A stretch of 64,000 bases of DNA, from NCBI GenBank assembly GCA_010672785.1, contig JAAHFX010000009.1, positions 446,448-510,447 of the forward strand. The letters are read 5' to 3'. The notes under the pieces were generated by a model, which had not been told where the DNA came from, searched no databases, and saw nothing but the letters and a program-made list of their open reading frames with translations. A program made the position numbers and the translations under genes. Positions 9,655-17,860 of the stretch are shown piece by piece. Position 1 is the first letter of the stretch. Each line of letters begins with the position of its first letter. The DNA is from Sphaerospermopsis sp. SIO1G1 (lineage in GTDB: Bacteria > Cyanobacteriota > Cyanobacteriia > Cyanobacteriales > Nostocaceae).

Positions 9655-9690
9655 ATTTCCTTTTATGCCGAATTAATCTAATCGGTGGGT
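9655..9690 (-). repeat. Degenerate array-2-type CRISPR repeat at the distal end of array 1
   Basis: Thirty-six bases that match the array-2 repeat at about 30 positions (ATGCCGAATTAA and AATCGGTGGG are intact), not the array-1 repeat. It is separated from the first array-1 repeat by 36 bases (9691-9726), an exact spacer length. It is the end away from the presumed leader, where decayed repeats are expected. Confidence 0.75.
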
Positions 9691-9726
9691 TGCTGTGATG
9701 ACAATTTAAAAAGTCGAAGCAAAAGA

Positions 9727-10348
9727 GTTTCCAATTATGCGTCCCCACATGGTTAGTGGAGACATGTAAGTGAGATTGCCATTCAGTTTAGTGGTGGGGG
9801 TTTCCAATTATGCGTCCCCACATGGTTAGTGGAGACTTCCTCAACAGTCGGAACGGATACGCGAACTGGGTTTCCAATTATGCGTCCCCACATGGTTAGT
9901 GGAGACTGGTTGGACTGCCAATAAACAAGAATTTTTTGATGGTTATGGTTTCCAATTATGCGTCCCCACATGGTTAGTGGAGACTTTAAAATGTCCCTAA
10001 ACATTCCTTTCGATTCAGAGTTTCCAATTATGCGTCCCCACATGGTTAGTGGAGACAGGATTGCCTCTCCCAAGAAAAGACCCACAAGAATTAGTTTCCA
10101 ATTATGCGTCCCCACATGGTTAGTGGAGACAGATATAGTTGGTAGAACTTACTCTGATTTTCGTGTTTCCAATTATGCGTCCCCACATGGTTAGTGGAGA
10201 CAATTCTCAAAGGAATTGCTGTGAAAGAACGGCTTGAGTTTCCAATTATGCGTCCCCACATGGTTAGTGGAGACATCTGGCCAACTTAAATTTGAAGAAT
10301 GGGCAGATAAAGTTTCCAATTATGCGTCCCCACATGGTTAGTGGAGAC
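9727..10348 (-). CRISPR. CRISPR array 1: nine 37-bp repeats, eight spacers
   Basis: Repeats start at 9727, 9800, 9870, 9948, 10020, 10094, 10165, 10238 and 10312. On the plus strand each begins GTTTCCAATTATGC and ends GGTTAGTGGAGAC; I saw no mismatch among the nine. Spacers are 33-41 bases and unrelated to one another. Read on the minus strand the repeat ends in ATTGGAAAC, the usual 3' end that becomes the crRNA 5' handle, and contains an 8-bp stem (GTCTCCAC pairing with GTGGGGAC, one G-U pair). I therefore assign minus-strand transcription, the same direction as the cas operon, with the leader at the high-coordinate end. Confidence 0.97.
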
Positions 10349-10659
10349 TGCTGGGGTTTAGAGAGCTTGAAATACAAGACTTTCAACACCAGTTTGCGCC
10401 AGCGAAATTAAAAAGTACCGTTTCAGCGATCGCTTGTCAAGTCCTCCCTTCATAAAAAATACCTCAAACCCTTTCCTGGTATAGATTACAGAGTTTGCGC
10501 CAGGCTCATTTTTATCTAAAATACTTGAAAGCCATAGCTGATAAGACTTTAGAGGTTATATAACAAGCGTTCGATAAATACACCCCCTGGGTGGCGCAAT
10601 TTTAGGTGGTGGTGTTAGGTGGTTTCCTTTAAAGTATTACATAGTTAATTATAACATTG
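10349..10659 (-). promoter_or_regulatory. Presumed leader of array 1
   Basis: Non-coding DNA on the leader side of array 1. AGTTTGCGCCAG occurs twice in direct orientation (10391-10402 and 10492-10503), and the core TTGCGCC appears once inverted as GGCGCAA (10593-10599). The spacing is close to 100 bp each time. A stretch CTCAAACCCTT (10463-10473) also occurs in the array-2 leader. A promoter cannot be fixed by eye. Confidence 0.45.
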
Positions 10660-10860
10660 TTACTGTGCAGCTTGTCTAACCTCATCTACAGATAAACTTA
10701 AAGCTTGTGCTATTTGTTCTATACTCAAACCAGCAGCTAAGATTGCTGGTACTGCTAGTAGCTTCCCTCTAAGCTCACCTTCTGCAAAAGCTTGTTGGTA
10801 TACTCGTGTTTGCTTTAAGTCGCTTAATACAAACATTTCTTCTATCTCCTCAGTATCCAT
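10660..10860 (-). pseudogene. Third tandem copy of DUF2887 C-terminus
   Basis: A 66-codon open frame equal to the C-terminal end of the gene at 11159-11956, starting at the same internal Met (MDTEEIEEMF) and ending QALSLSVDEVRQAAQ. The Lys-Gly-Glu-Leu units between the two helical parts are reduced to one. The bases upstream of the ATG derive from the duplicated coding sequence (VYKFPR codons), not from a promoter or a good ribosome-binding site. It has diverged more than the middle copy. I regard it as a duplication remnant, though the frame is intact and expression cannot be excluded. Confidence 0.6.
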
Positions 10861-10883
10861 AGTGGGAAACTTGTAAACTGAAA

Positions 10884-11135
10884 TTATTTGGGTGCAGCTT
10901 GTTTAACCTCATCTACAGATAAACTTAAAGCCTGTGCTATCTGTTCTATACTCAAACCAGCAGATAACATTGCTGGTACTGCTAGTAGTTTTCCTCTAAG
11001 TTCACCTTTAAGTTCACCTCTCTTCTCACCTTTAAGTTCTCCTTTCTGCTCACCTTCTGCAAAAGCTTGTTGGTATACTCGTGTTTGCTTTAACTCGCTC
11101 AATCCAAACATTTCTTCTATCTCCTTGATATCCAT
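10884..11135 (-). pseudogene. Second tandem copy of DUF2887 C-terminus
   Basis: An 83-codon frame almost identical to the last 77 residues of the complete gene immediately upstream in transcription. The difference lies mainly in the Gly-Glu-Lys linker, which is expanded here (EGEQKGELKGEKRGELKGEL). The repeat unit runs from the VYKFPR codons through the stop, so each copy begins in frame at an internal Met. Period 275 bp to the full gene and 224 bp to the third copy. Probably a partial tandem duplication; it may serve as donor sequence for C-terminal variation, which is speculation. Confidence 0.6.
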
Positions 11136-11158
11136 CCTGGGAAACTTGTAAACTGAAA

Positions 11159-11956
11159 TTATTTGGGTGCAGCTTGTTTAACTTCATCTACAGATAAACT
11201 TAAAGCCTGTGCTATCTGTTCTATACTCAAACCAGCAGCTAACATTGCTGGTACTGCTAGTAGTTTTCCCCTAAGTTCACCTTTAAGTTCTCCTTTCTGC
11301 TCACCTTCTGTAAAGGCTTGTTGGTATACTCGTGTTTGCTTTAAATCACTTAATCCAAACATTTCTTCTATCTCCTTGATATCCATCCTGGGAAACTTGT
11401 AAACCAAAATAGTTTCGATAATTTGTAATAATTGTTGCTGTTGGCGTACAGATGTAATTTCTTGGTTGGTTCTGGTAATCAACTCCTTAGCTAATTGGAT
11501 AGCTCTATCTTCATTTTCGATGATTAATTTAATCGTAGCAATACCAATGGGTAGGGATGCACTTTCTCCTAATTCGTCTAGATAAATCCGGGTAACTCTT
11601 CCAGATGCGAAGGATTCGCGGTAATGGGTAGTTGGTGCGGTGTCAATACTGCGAGTTGGGTAAATCACCACAGCTAACCAATCGTTTTCGGGTTTGTTTT
11701 GGCGTAGGTATAGGTGAATTTCTGTGAATAGTCGGGAGTAGATTTCTGTGTCGGGTTGAAATTGGACTTCTAGAAAATGAATTGGTTTCTCTTTGGTTTC
11801 TGGAAGGAATACACCGTCAATTCGGAATGCTGTTTGCTTGATTTCCACTGATGAAAATTGGTACTGGGTAGCAGTATCGGAGGATTCACCAATGATTTCA
11901 AAGAAAATATGCGGAAATTCTTGAAATAGGCGGTAGAATATGCTGTCTGTTTTCAC
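11159..11956 (-). CDS. DUF2887 / Rpn-like PD-(D/E)XK nuclease-family protein
   Basis: A 265-residue protein starting at GTG. The N-terminus (KTDSIFYRLFQEFP) is the hallmark of the cyanobacterial DUF2887 family. The nuclease core has the acidic residue in FRIDGVFLP and the pair in HFLEVQFQPD, an E-x-Q form of the PD-(D/E)XK motif, followed by the YLDELGE segment. The C-terminal part is a Gly-Glu-Lys-rich linker (EGEQKGELKGELRGK) and a short helical unit (LSIEQIAQALSLSVDEVKQAA). Relatives are thought to promote recombination or act as endonucleases. It lies between array 1 and the cas operon in the same orientation, but such genes are scattered widely in these genomes, so a CRISPR role is not implied. 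Two copies of its C-terminus follow. Confidence 0.8.
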   Translation of the reverse strand: MKTDSIFYRLFQEFPHIFFEIIGESSDTATQYQFSSVEIKQTAFRIDGVFLPETKEKPIHFLEVQFQPDTEIYSRLFTEIHLYLRQNKPENDWLAVVIYPTRSIDTAPTTHYRESFASGRVTRIYLDELGESASLPIGIATIKLIIENEDRAIQLAKELITRTNQEITSVRQQQQLLQIIETILVYKFPRMDIKEIEEMFGLSDLKQTRVYQQAFTEGEQKGELKGELRGKLLAVPAMLAAGLSIEQIAQALSLSVDEVKQAAPK

Positions 11957-12066
11957 GCTAGTTTTTTAAAGACTGGGATGCTGGTTTTGGATAAAATGGT
12001 TGGAGATTAGGTTATGTCGTTAGCGATGAAATCTCCATAAATCAGAGGATAGCAAACTCAAATTAC

Positions 12067-13587
12067 TTAAAGATTCAAATCGCTAAAAGCTTGTAACTCA
12101 TAATCAGTTAAGGCTTGGTTTAAATCTTGATGTAATTGATACATAAGACTGGCTTTTTGTAAAGAAGTAAAGTCTTGTTCAGCAACAAAATTTAAACAAC
12201 TTAATACCTTCTTTTTCCAAGCATCTTTATTTTGAGTATCCCAAGCTTCAAAAACTTCTTGCTCCTGCAAACCTAATAATCTATGAAATAGAGGATTCCT
12301 GTTATCTCTCGCTTTACCCCAAACTATACTCATAACATGATTTTGACTTTGACATTCTGGTTTTGCTGCTTGTAATAACTGATAAAGTGATTCACTAAAA
12401 AGACCAAGTTTACCTTGTTTTTTATTAAGTTTATCTTGCATATTGGGATAAAGACGATTGAGATAATCTGGTAAATCTCTTAATATACTAACTTTAATTT
12501 CTGGTGAACCATCTGATTTATATTGAATATGATTTTTGTACTTGTATTCAGCCCACTTACAAATTAAACCTTCCACTGCTCTAAAACTATGAAATAATAC
12601 TTCTACAGTGTTACCTTGTTCCAATCTTACTACAGCTAAATAAGCAGCTTCATAGCCAGTCCACCACCAAGTTTTTAGACGTTCTTCCGCTACTTCTTCT
12701 AAACCTTTAGAAAACTCATCAAAATTTGCAAAATTCCATTGAATAGCTAGTTTTAATAATTCTCTCAGTTTTTGTTCTTGGGGAGTTGCAGAATCCAACC
12801 AATAAGGTTTTAATAAACTTTCCACACCAGAATAGTCAAAACGTTTTAATAAAACTTTTGCTTCTTGAAGTTGAATACCCCGTAAATACTTAGAACTAGT
12901 AATAAATCGGGTATTCTCTGGTTCATATTCATTCGACACCAGAAATTTAACCCGTTTTCCAAATTGTGAAAGACTAACAAATTGAATTGCAGAAGAAATT
13001 GCAGGTGTTCCAGCTTGATGACTGACGTATATTTTATCAAGAGGTTTAAATTCTAAAGTTGATAATTCTTGTTGAACTAACTTGAGAGCTTGATCCCAAT
13101 TATCTAAACCTTCACTTTTTGATTGGGGTTCAAGTTCCAAATACTCAACTTCTTTTATTTTAGGAAATTTCTCTGCAAAATATCGTTTCAATATTGGTTT
13201 TAAGGTACAAGTATCTTTCCAATAGGGGGATTTTTTTTCTGTTTTTTGATAAGCAGATTCTTGATTTGTGAGAATGACAATAATTCTGTCTGGTTGATCT
13301 TTACCTTGTAGTTTTTGAAAAAAAGCATCGAGCAGGGGAAAACATAAATCTTGGTAAATATCTTTATTGAGTTTATTATTATCTAATTGATTACCATAAA
13401 TTACACCCATCACTCTAGCTGGGACTGTAAAAGTAACATCATCTTCTTTTTGAACAGGTTGAAACCCATGATCTTTATCTAATCCTTTTCTACCTTCTCT
13501 ATATAAAGTATTCCAGTTAGTTTTAACCGTAGTCTTATCTTTGAGTTGAACGTCACTATTTCCTGTAGTTACAATCCAGATATTCAT
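12067..13587 (-). CDS. CARF-HEPN ancillary ribonuclease of the type III system (Csm6/Csx1-like)
   Basis: 506 residues from the ATG at 13587, chosen over a GTG at 13596 because AAGGTG lies seven bases before the ATG. The N-terminal half looks like a CARF domain: an initial strand MNIWIVTTGNSD, the strand IIVILTNQ, and YVSHQAGTPAISSAIQF, which matches the conserved CARF Ser/Thr-Gly turn. The C-terminal half is helical and contains RNPLFH (Arg430-x4-His435), the catalytic R-x4-6-H motif of HEPN ribonucleases, preceded by an FHSFRAVEGLI helix. Csm6/Csx1 proteins are turned on by cyclic oligoadenylate made by Cas10. It is the last gene of the cas operon, 63 bp after the RAMP fusion. The exact subfamily is uncertain. 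Confidence 0.72.
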   Translation of the reverse strand: MNIWIVTTGNSDVQLKDKTTVKTNWNTLYREGRKGLDKDHGFQPVQKEDDVTFTVPARVMGVIYGNQLDNNKLNKDIYQDLCFPLLDAFFQKLQGKDQPDRIIVILTNQESAYQKTEKKSPYWKDTCTLKPILKRYFAEKFPKIKEVEYLELEPQSKSEGLDNWDQALKLVQQELSTLEFKPLDKIYVSHQAGTPAISSAIQFVSLSQFGKRVKFLVSNEYEPENTRFITSSKYLRGIQLQEAKVLLKRFDYSGVESLLKPYWLDSATPQEQKLRELLKLAIQWNFANFDEFSKGLEEVAEERLKTWWWTGYEAAYLAVVRLEQGNTVEVLFHSFRAVEGLICKWAEYKYKNHIQYKSDGSPEIKVSILRDLPDYLNRLYPNMQDKLNKKQGKLGLFSESLYQLLQAAKPECQSQNHVMSIVWGKARDNRNPLFHRLLGLQEQEVFEAWDTQNKDAWKKKVLSCLNFVAEQDFTSLQKASLMYQLHQDLNQALTDYELQAFSDLNL

Positions 13588-13650
13588 GTTTTTCACCTTG
13601 TATAGATTTATTGATATTTAATTTTCAGATGTTCGACTCCTGGAAATAAT

Positions 13651-15444
13651 TTAATTCCCTTCCCATAATTTTATAAACTCATTATTCCTATTTAAGAAAT
13701 CTAGAAACTCCCTAGCTTTGGGTAAATTATCAGGAGTGAATATAGTTAATAATTCAACATATTGATAATTACCTCTCTCATTTTTTCTATGGATTAATTT
13801 ACCATCTATTTTCACGTAAAGAGGATACATTCTATGCCAAATTCTACTAACTTTACTATTTCTTCCTATAATCCCAGTTAATTCTGTTCTCTTGATAAAG
13901 TTATCTCGATGAAACCATTCCACCGCTTGACTATCATTTTTATCTTCAGCAATTCTTCCCCAAACTTGGACTTTTTGAGGATGCCAAATTTCTCGCCAAT
14001 TATTTACATGATTATCTTGATTTGGTAAATTAAAGCAATTTCTGACTGTATCGGGAATACTTGCTAAAAAAGCCTGAATATTATCTAATTCTCCTCTAGG
14101 TGCTGTAATACAATATTCTGCTGATTTTGATGGTTTGCCAAATAACCAATGACAACCAATCATCGGTTTATCATCATTCCGGAAATATGATTTGTAAAAT
14201 AAATCGTGATGAATTCGTCGCCATGATTTCCCAAAACCACCTAGTAAGAGGGAAAATTTAATTAACATATTTAAAAATTCCTTTTCTTGTTCTGAGTAAG
14301 ATTTGACAGCGAAAATATCTAGCCTTCCCGATTTTAAATCATAGACAGGCATTGGTCTAGTTCTTCTACCATTATGAAAATATTGATGTTCTCTAAATAC
14401 TATACTTTCAATTTGCAAATCAACGCCAAATTTACCTACAATTGATCCACTTTCTCCATTACCTTGTGGAAATCCACCCCACAATTCTTTTGTTAATCTT
14501 TGGGTTGTAGTTTCATCTGTCACCCCTGCTAACAATCGCAAAGTATGTCCGCGCAATGCAGCTTTAAACATATTCGGACGAAATTCGGGAATTTTATTAC
14601 CTTTATCATCTGATGTGAGTAATGTAGAAGTCATTCCCTGACCACGAAGATTAACTGATAAAATTACTTGATTAGTATCAGTAATATTTTTAAATCTTCC
14701 GTAACCTGCGCTAGTTCTTGAACCTATTCCTTGAGATAATGCACGTTCCCAAATTTGTTGTACTAGCTGCCAATCAATATCATTTTTATTGCTAGAAATA
14801 CCAAATTTAAACTTAGTTTTATACAGAGATATTTGCACATTAGCACTACTATTTACATTCTCCATAACTTGGCGTTTTTCTTGAGAGTGAACAACATCTA
14901 CTAGACGTTTTCTGTCTTTCCCCCAGGACATATCTACAGGATAACCACCATGAAAACGTAAACTTCCTGGTTTAGTTCTTTTGACTTTTTTACCAGCTTT
15001 GATTTCTTCTACTTCTCCACCACAAAAATCCAGAACTTTATCCGGTGCAATTTGTTGACAAGCACGCAAAAATGCACCTTTCATACTCGAACCTGGATAG
15101 TAGGGGATACCCTTTGCACCAATTGCAGGACGAATTACATCTTCATCTTGTCCCGAATTGGTAACTAAACGCCAGTTAATTGTGTAAGTCTCTTCCCAAC
15201 TGTTATCTCCTGTAACCAGTTGTGGCATTTTGTATGTAAAATTCGCTTTTTTTTGGGGTTTTCTTTGCAGTGCAGCTTGACGAATATTGACATTATTTTC
15301 TTGATGATTGGAGTTGGGAGGACATCCATCTAACCATTCATCAACCCAGTCTGTTGCAGGTTTTGGGTCTCCAGCATATTGAATTTTTCCTCTATCCTCA
15401 ATTTGGGCCTGATACATCAAAGGTACTAAGTCACTATCACTCAT
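13651..15444 (-). CDS. Fused RAMP protein, Cmr6-like plus Cmr1-like
   Basis: 597 residues. The first half has the Cmr6 signature GIPYYPGSSMKGAFLRA and a glycine-rich loop GIGSRTSAGYGRF. The second half starts near residue 275 and looks like Cmr1: FRPNMFKAALRGHTLRLL (compare the RPxxxKGALR motif), ELWGGFPQ and SLLLGGFGKSWRRIHH. The operon has no other Cmr6 or Cmr1, so I infer that this one chain supplies both outer subunits. I recall a cyanobacterial RAMP family of about 600 residues (TIGR03986) that may be the same, but I cannot search it. The ATG has a GGAG site. It starts 12 bp after cmr5. Confidence 0.72.
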   Translation of the reverse strand: MSDSDLVPLMYQAQIEDRGKIQYAGDPKPATDWVDEWLDGCPPNSNHQENNVNIRQAALQRKPQKKANFTYKMPQLVTGDNSWEETYTINWRLVTNSGQDEDVIRPAIGAKGIPYYPGSSMKGAFLRACQQIAPDKVLDFCGGEVEEIKAGKKVKRTKPGSLRFHGGYPVDMSWGKDRKRLVDVVHSQEKRQVMENVNSSANVQISLYKTKFKFGISSNKNDIDWQLVQQIWERALSQGIGSRTSAGYGRFKNITDTNQVILSVNLRGQGMTSTLLTSDDKGNKIPEFRPNMFKAALRGHTLRLLAGVTDETTTQRLTKELWGGFPQGNGESGSIVGKFGVDLQIESIVFREHQYFHNGRRTRPMPVYDLKSGRLDIFAVKSYSEQEKEFLNMLIKFSLLLGGFGKSWRRIHHDLFYKSYFRNDDKPMIGCHWLFGKPSKSAEYCITAPRGELDNIQAFLASIPDTVRNCFNLPNQDNHVNNWREIWHPQKVQVWGRIAEDKNDSQAVEWFHRDNFIKRTELTGIIGRNSKVSRIWHRMYPLYVKIDGKLIHRKNERGNYQYVELLTIFTPDNLPKAREFLDFLNRNNEFIKLWEGN

Positions 15445-15456
15445 GTTCTGATTCTC

Positions 15457-15843
15457 CTAATTATTATCTTCGGTTTCGTTATTGCGAGCGGGTTTGTATC
15501 TCTGCGTCCACCACACCATACAGTCACATAGTTGGGTTAAAATCGCTAATGTCACCTTGCGATATTCTGGGGGAAATACTTCTGAGTTCCATAAATCTTG
15601 GGGGTTATTGGGAACTGTAATTTCAGCTTCTTCCATAATTTCCACAAGTTTATTCCAAGTTTCTTCCCAGTAGGTGGATTTTCTCCCTTTTAACCGCAGA
15701 TGTTCTCCCCAAAATCGTTCTAATCCATAAGCTACAGTAGTCCGCATTTTATGAACTTGATTGACGGTTTCTTTATCGTCATTCCGGTATTCATAAACTA
15801 AATCGTGAGCAATTTTATCAAGACTAAAATTTTCAAAAGCCAT
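15457..15843 (-). CDS. cmr5: Type III-B CRISPR small subunit Cmr5
   Basis: A 128-residue, mostly helical protein in the place where Cmr5 is expected, between Cmr4 and the RAMP fusion. The N-terminal half is rich in charged helices (DKIAHDLVYEYRNDDKETVNQVHKMRTTVAYG) with the pattern of Cmr5, and the C-terminus contains YRKVTLAILTQLCDCMVWWTQRYK. Cmr5 forms the inner filament of the effector and contacts target RNA; it has no catalytic residues. Spacing is 11 bp from cmr4. The assignment rests on position, size and helical character more than on a decisive motif. Confidence 0.7.
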   Translation of the reverse strand: MAFENFSLDKIAHDLVYEYRNDDKETVNQVHKMRTTVAYGLERFWGEHLRLKGRKSTYWEETWNKLVEIMEEAEITVPNNPQDLWNSEVFPPEYRKVTLAILTQLCDCMVWWTQRYKPARNNETEDNN

Positions 15844-15854
15844 ATATCAATTCC

Positions 15855-16718
15855 CTATTTTGTGGTAACTTTATTATTGACACGAATATTGAATAATGAC
15901 ATTTCACAATGTCCAAATCCGACGGATTCTAATCCTCCTAAATAAATATCATCTTTGGTTTTTTGCTCAGGGAAAGGTTGCCACTGTTGACCATCTTTAT
16001 CTTTCTTTAAACCAATAGGAAAAGCTAAAATAGTTTCTTCTGGTAATGCTTCCACTCCAAAAAAAGCTTTCTCAGCATTACGTTTTTGGTCTTTTTCTAA
16101 AGCAACACGACTTTGACGATATAATGCCATATCATGAATCATGGAAATCTCGTCATCTCCAACTACAACTGCGGGTAATTCTTCATTATCTGGAAACCAA
16201 CGAGATAAATCAGTGTTACCCTCAATGGTTAAAAAACTAAAATTGAAGAACAGTTTGTTATTTGGTAGAGGTGTGAGAGATTGCGATCGCGTATATTTTT
16301 CCGGTATACTCAGATTTTCTTGTTTAGTTATCCTTCTATAACGTTTAAGTAAACGAGGACAACTTACCCAAACTATTGGTTGTCCAGGACAAAACACCGG
16401 TAACCAAACAATGGAAGCATATTCAAACTTTACTAATGATTCTGTTGTCCGGTCAGAAAAAGTGCGGTCTACTGTATCAACTTCGTTACGATCTGGTATA
16501 TCATTCCCGTACCATTTCTTCACTTGTTGTTCATTTCCTTCATGATTTTGACGCATTTCCGCACGCAATCTTCCCCGAATTGAACTACCAGGAATAATCC
16601 CAGTTTGGGTGAATTGATCGCGGAAAATCAGGTTTAAATTTCCCTTTTCTTCTCCTGCTGTTGCTCCTACATGAAGTGGTGCTAAGGTTTTAATTATTCC
16701 GTAAGCTTGATGATACAT
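15855..16718 (-). CDS. cmr4: Type III-B CRISPR backbone RAMP protein Cmr4
   Basis: 287 residues. The N-terminus (YGIIKTLAPLHVGA) and the IIPGSSIRGRLRAEM segment are characteristic of Cmr4, the repeating backbone subunit that binds the crRNA and cuts target RNA every six bases. The C-terminus has the glycine-containing LGGLESVGFGHCEM loop. In characterised Cmr4 proteins the cutting aspartate lies in the loop before the PGSS motif; here that loop reads EEKGNLNLIFRD, with Asn or Leu where I would place the aspartate. Target cleavage may therefore be reduced, but my alignment is by eye. The ATG has a GGAAAGAA site. It follows cmr3 by 86 bp. Confidence 0.8.
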   Translation of the reverse strand: MYHQAYGIIKTLAPLHVGATAGEEKGNLNLIFRDQFTQTGIIPGSSIRGRLRAEMRQNHEGNEQQVKKWYGNDIPDRNEVDTVDRTFSDRTTESLVKFEYASIVWLPVFCPGQPIVWVSCPRLLKRYRRITKQENLSIPEKYTRSQSLTPLPNNKLFFNFSFLTIEGNTDLSRWFPDNEELPAVVVGDDEISMIHDMALYRQSRVALEKDQKRNAEKAFFGVEALPEETILAFPIGLKKDKDGQQWQPFPEQKTKDDIYLGGLESVGFGHCEMSLFNIRVNNKVTTK

Positions 16719-16804
16719 AAATTTCTTTCCTTCTGGTTTTTAAAAATCAATTGGGTTGAATAAATCTGCAAATCTGATCAATTTACTGCCAAAATATTGT
16801 CATT

Positions 16805-17860
16805 TTAATCAACTCCTTTAATAGCAAGAGGTAAACATAAACAAGATCCTAATTGTTTCAGATAAAATCCTTCATTAGGAAACCATTCATTAGGAAATCC
16901 TGGTTCATTTTCATCTCCCCACCAAGATTTATTTAAAGGTTCGTCAAATACGTAAACTGTACCTGCTGGAACTGCATAACGTCCCCTTCCCAAACGTCCT
17001 TTTCCTTTGTTATCTCCGACGCGATAACGGTAGGGAGAAGGTCTATCAGTGAGAATATGACTGGGTTCGGGAAATGTTGTATGTTGGGGATCTGGATAAC
17101 GACGGGAAAACCGCGTTGAACCCCATACTCCTGGTGTAATTAATGCACAGCTACGTTGAATTTTTTGTTTTAATAACTTTTTTATCCAACTGTCATCAGG
17201 AAGTTCGATTGATTGAATTTCTACTAGATGATTTTCTCCTCCAAAACAATACCAACCGTCAGGTATTTCGTGAGTTGATAAATAAACTAAACAAGTTTCA
17301 TTATCTTCATTATCTCCTGTAGAATAGCCCATTTGAACAGAGTTTTCTAGAAATAATCCACCCTCTTCTTGAACACAACGTTCACTTTTATTTAACTTTG
17401 GATGTAATATGGATGTATATTTCCAAGAGTCTTTAGCAGAACCACCATTACTGAGAATTGCTGAGGCTGAATCTGGCCAATAATTAATAGTTTGCCAACG
17501 AGAATCTGGTTTTATATCTTTTGTTTCTTCAGAACGATACCATTTACCATCACGAATTTCCCATTCATCTGTTTGGTTTTCTTCTTGATTGATAATTTTT
17601 GTCCAAGGAATGGGAAGATAAAAATATTCAGGATTATCTAATTCTGCCCAAAAAGGCCCAGCAATGTGTAATTTTTTTAATTCTTCATGGTCAATAAATG
17701 GTTCAGTTTTGTTAGCAGCAAAAAACAAACCAGATAATGTATAAGCATCAGGAGGAAACTTAGCTCCAGAACGTCCTACTAAATTGTCTGGTGATAAAAA
17801 TGCACCTGCACTACCATACAAAAATCCTAAAGGATTAATAATTATTAAATATCTGTACAT
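16805..17860 (-). CDS. cmr3: Type III-B CRISPR protein Cmr3
   Basis: 351 residues from the ATG at 17860, which I prefer to the in-frame TTG at 17869. The overlap with the end of cas10 is then 16 bases, as in translationally coupled genes. The sequence has the Cmr3 features PLGFLYGS near the start, a glycine-rich RSGAKFPPDAYTLSGLFFAA segment, and late LPLAIKG. Cmr3 is the RAMP subunit that pairs with Cas10 and caps the crRNA 5' handle, so it would read the ATTGGAAAC-derived tag shared by both arrays. Nothing looks damaged. Confidence 0.82.
   Translation of the reverse strand: MYRYLIIINPLGFLYGSAGAFLSPDNLVGRSGAKFPPDAYTLSGLFFAANKTEPFIDHEELKKLHIAGPFWAELDNPEYFYLPIPWTKIINQEENQTDEWEIRDGKWYRSEETKDIKPDSRWQTINYWPDSASAILSNGGSAKDSWKYTSILHPKLNKSERCVQEEGGLFLENSVQMGYSTGDNEDNETCLVYLSTHEIPDGWYCFGGENHLVEIQSIELPDDSWIKKLLKQKIQRSCALITPGVWGSTRFSRRYPDPQHTTFPEPSHILTDRPSPYRYRVGDNKGKGRLGRGRYAVPAGTVYVFDEPLNKSWWGDENEPGFPNEWFPNEGFYLKQLGSCLCLPLAIKGVD

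Noticed and set aside
9783..10276. Open frames on both strands within array 1
   Set aside because: They consist of translated repeats and spacers (for example the recurring MWGRIIGN) and are by-products of the CRISPR array.
10888..11402. Ser/Pro-rich frames on the plus strand (SSPLSSPLF)
   Set aside because: Antisense shadows of the Gly-Glu-Lys linkers of the DUF2887 copies.
13597..13650. tRNA-like GTTCGACTCC segment (13630-13640)
   Set aside because: Flanking bases do not form acceptor or anticodon stems; the gap is only 54 bp.
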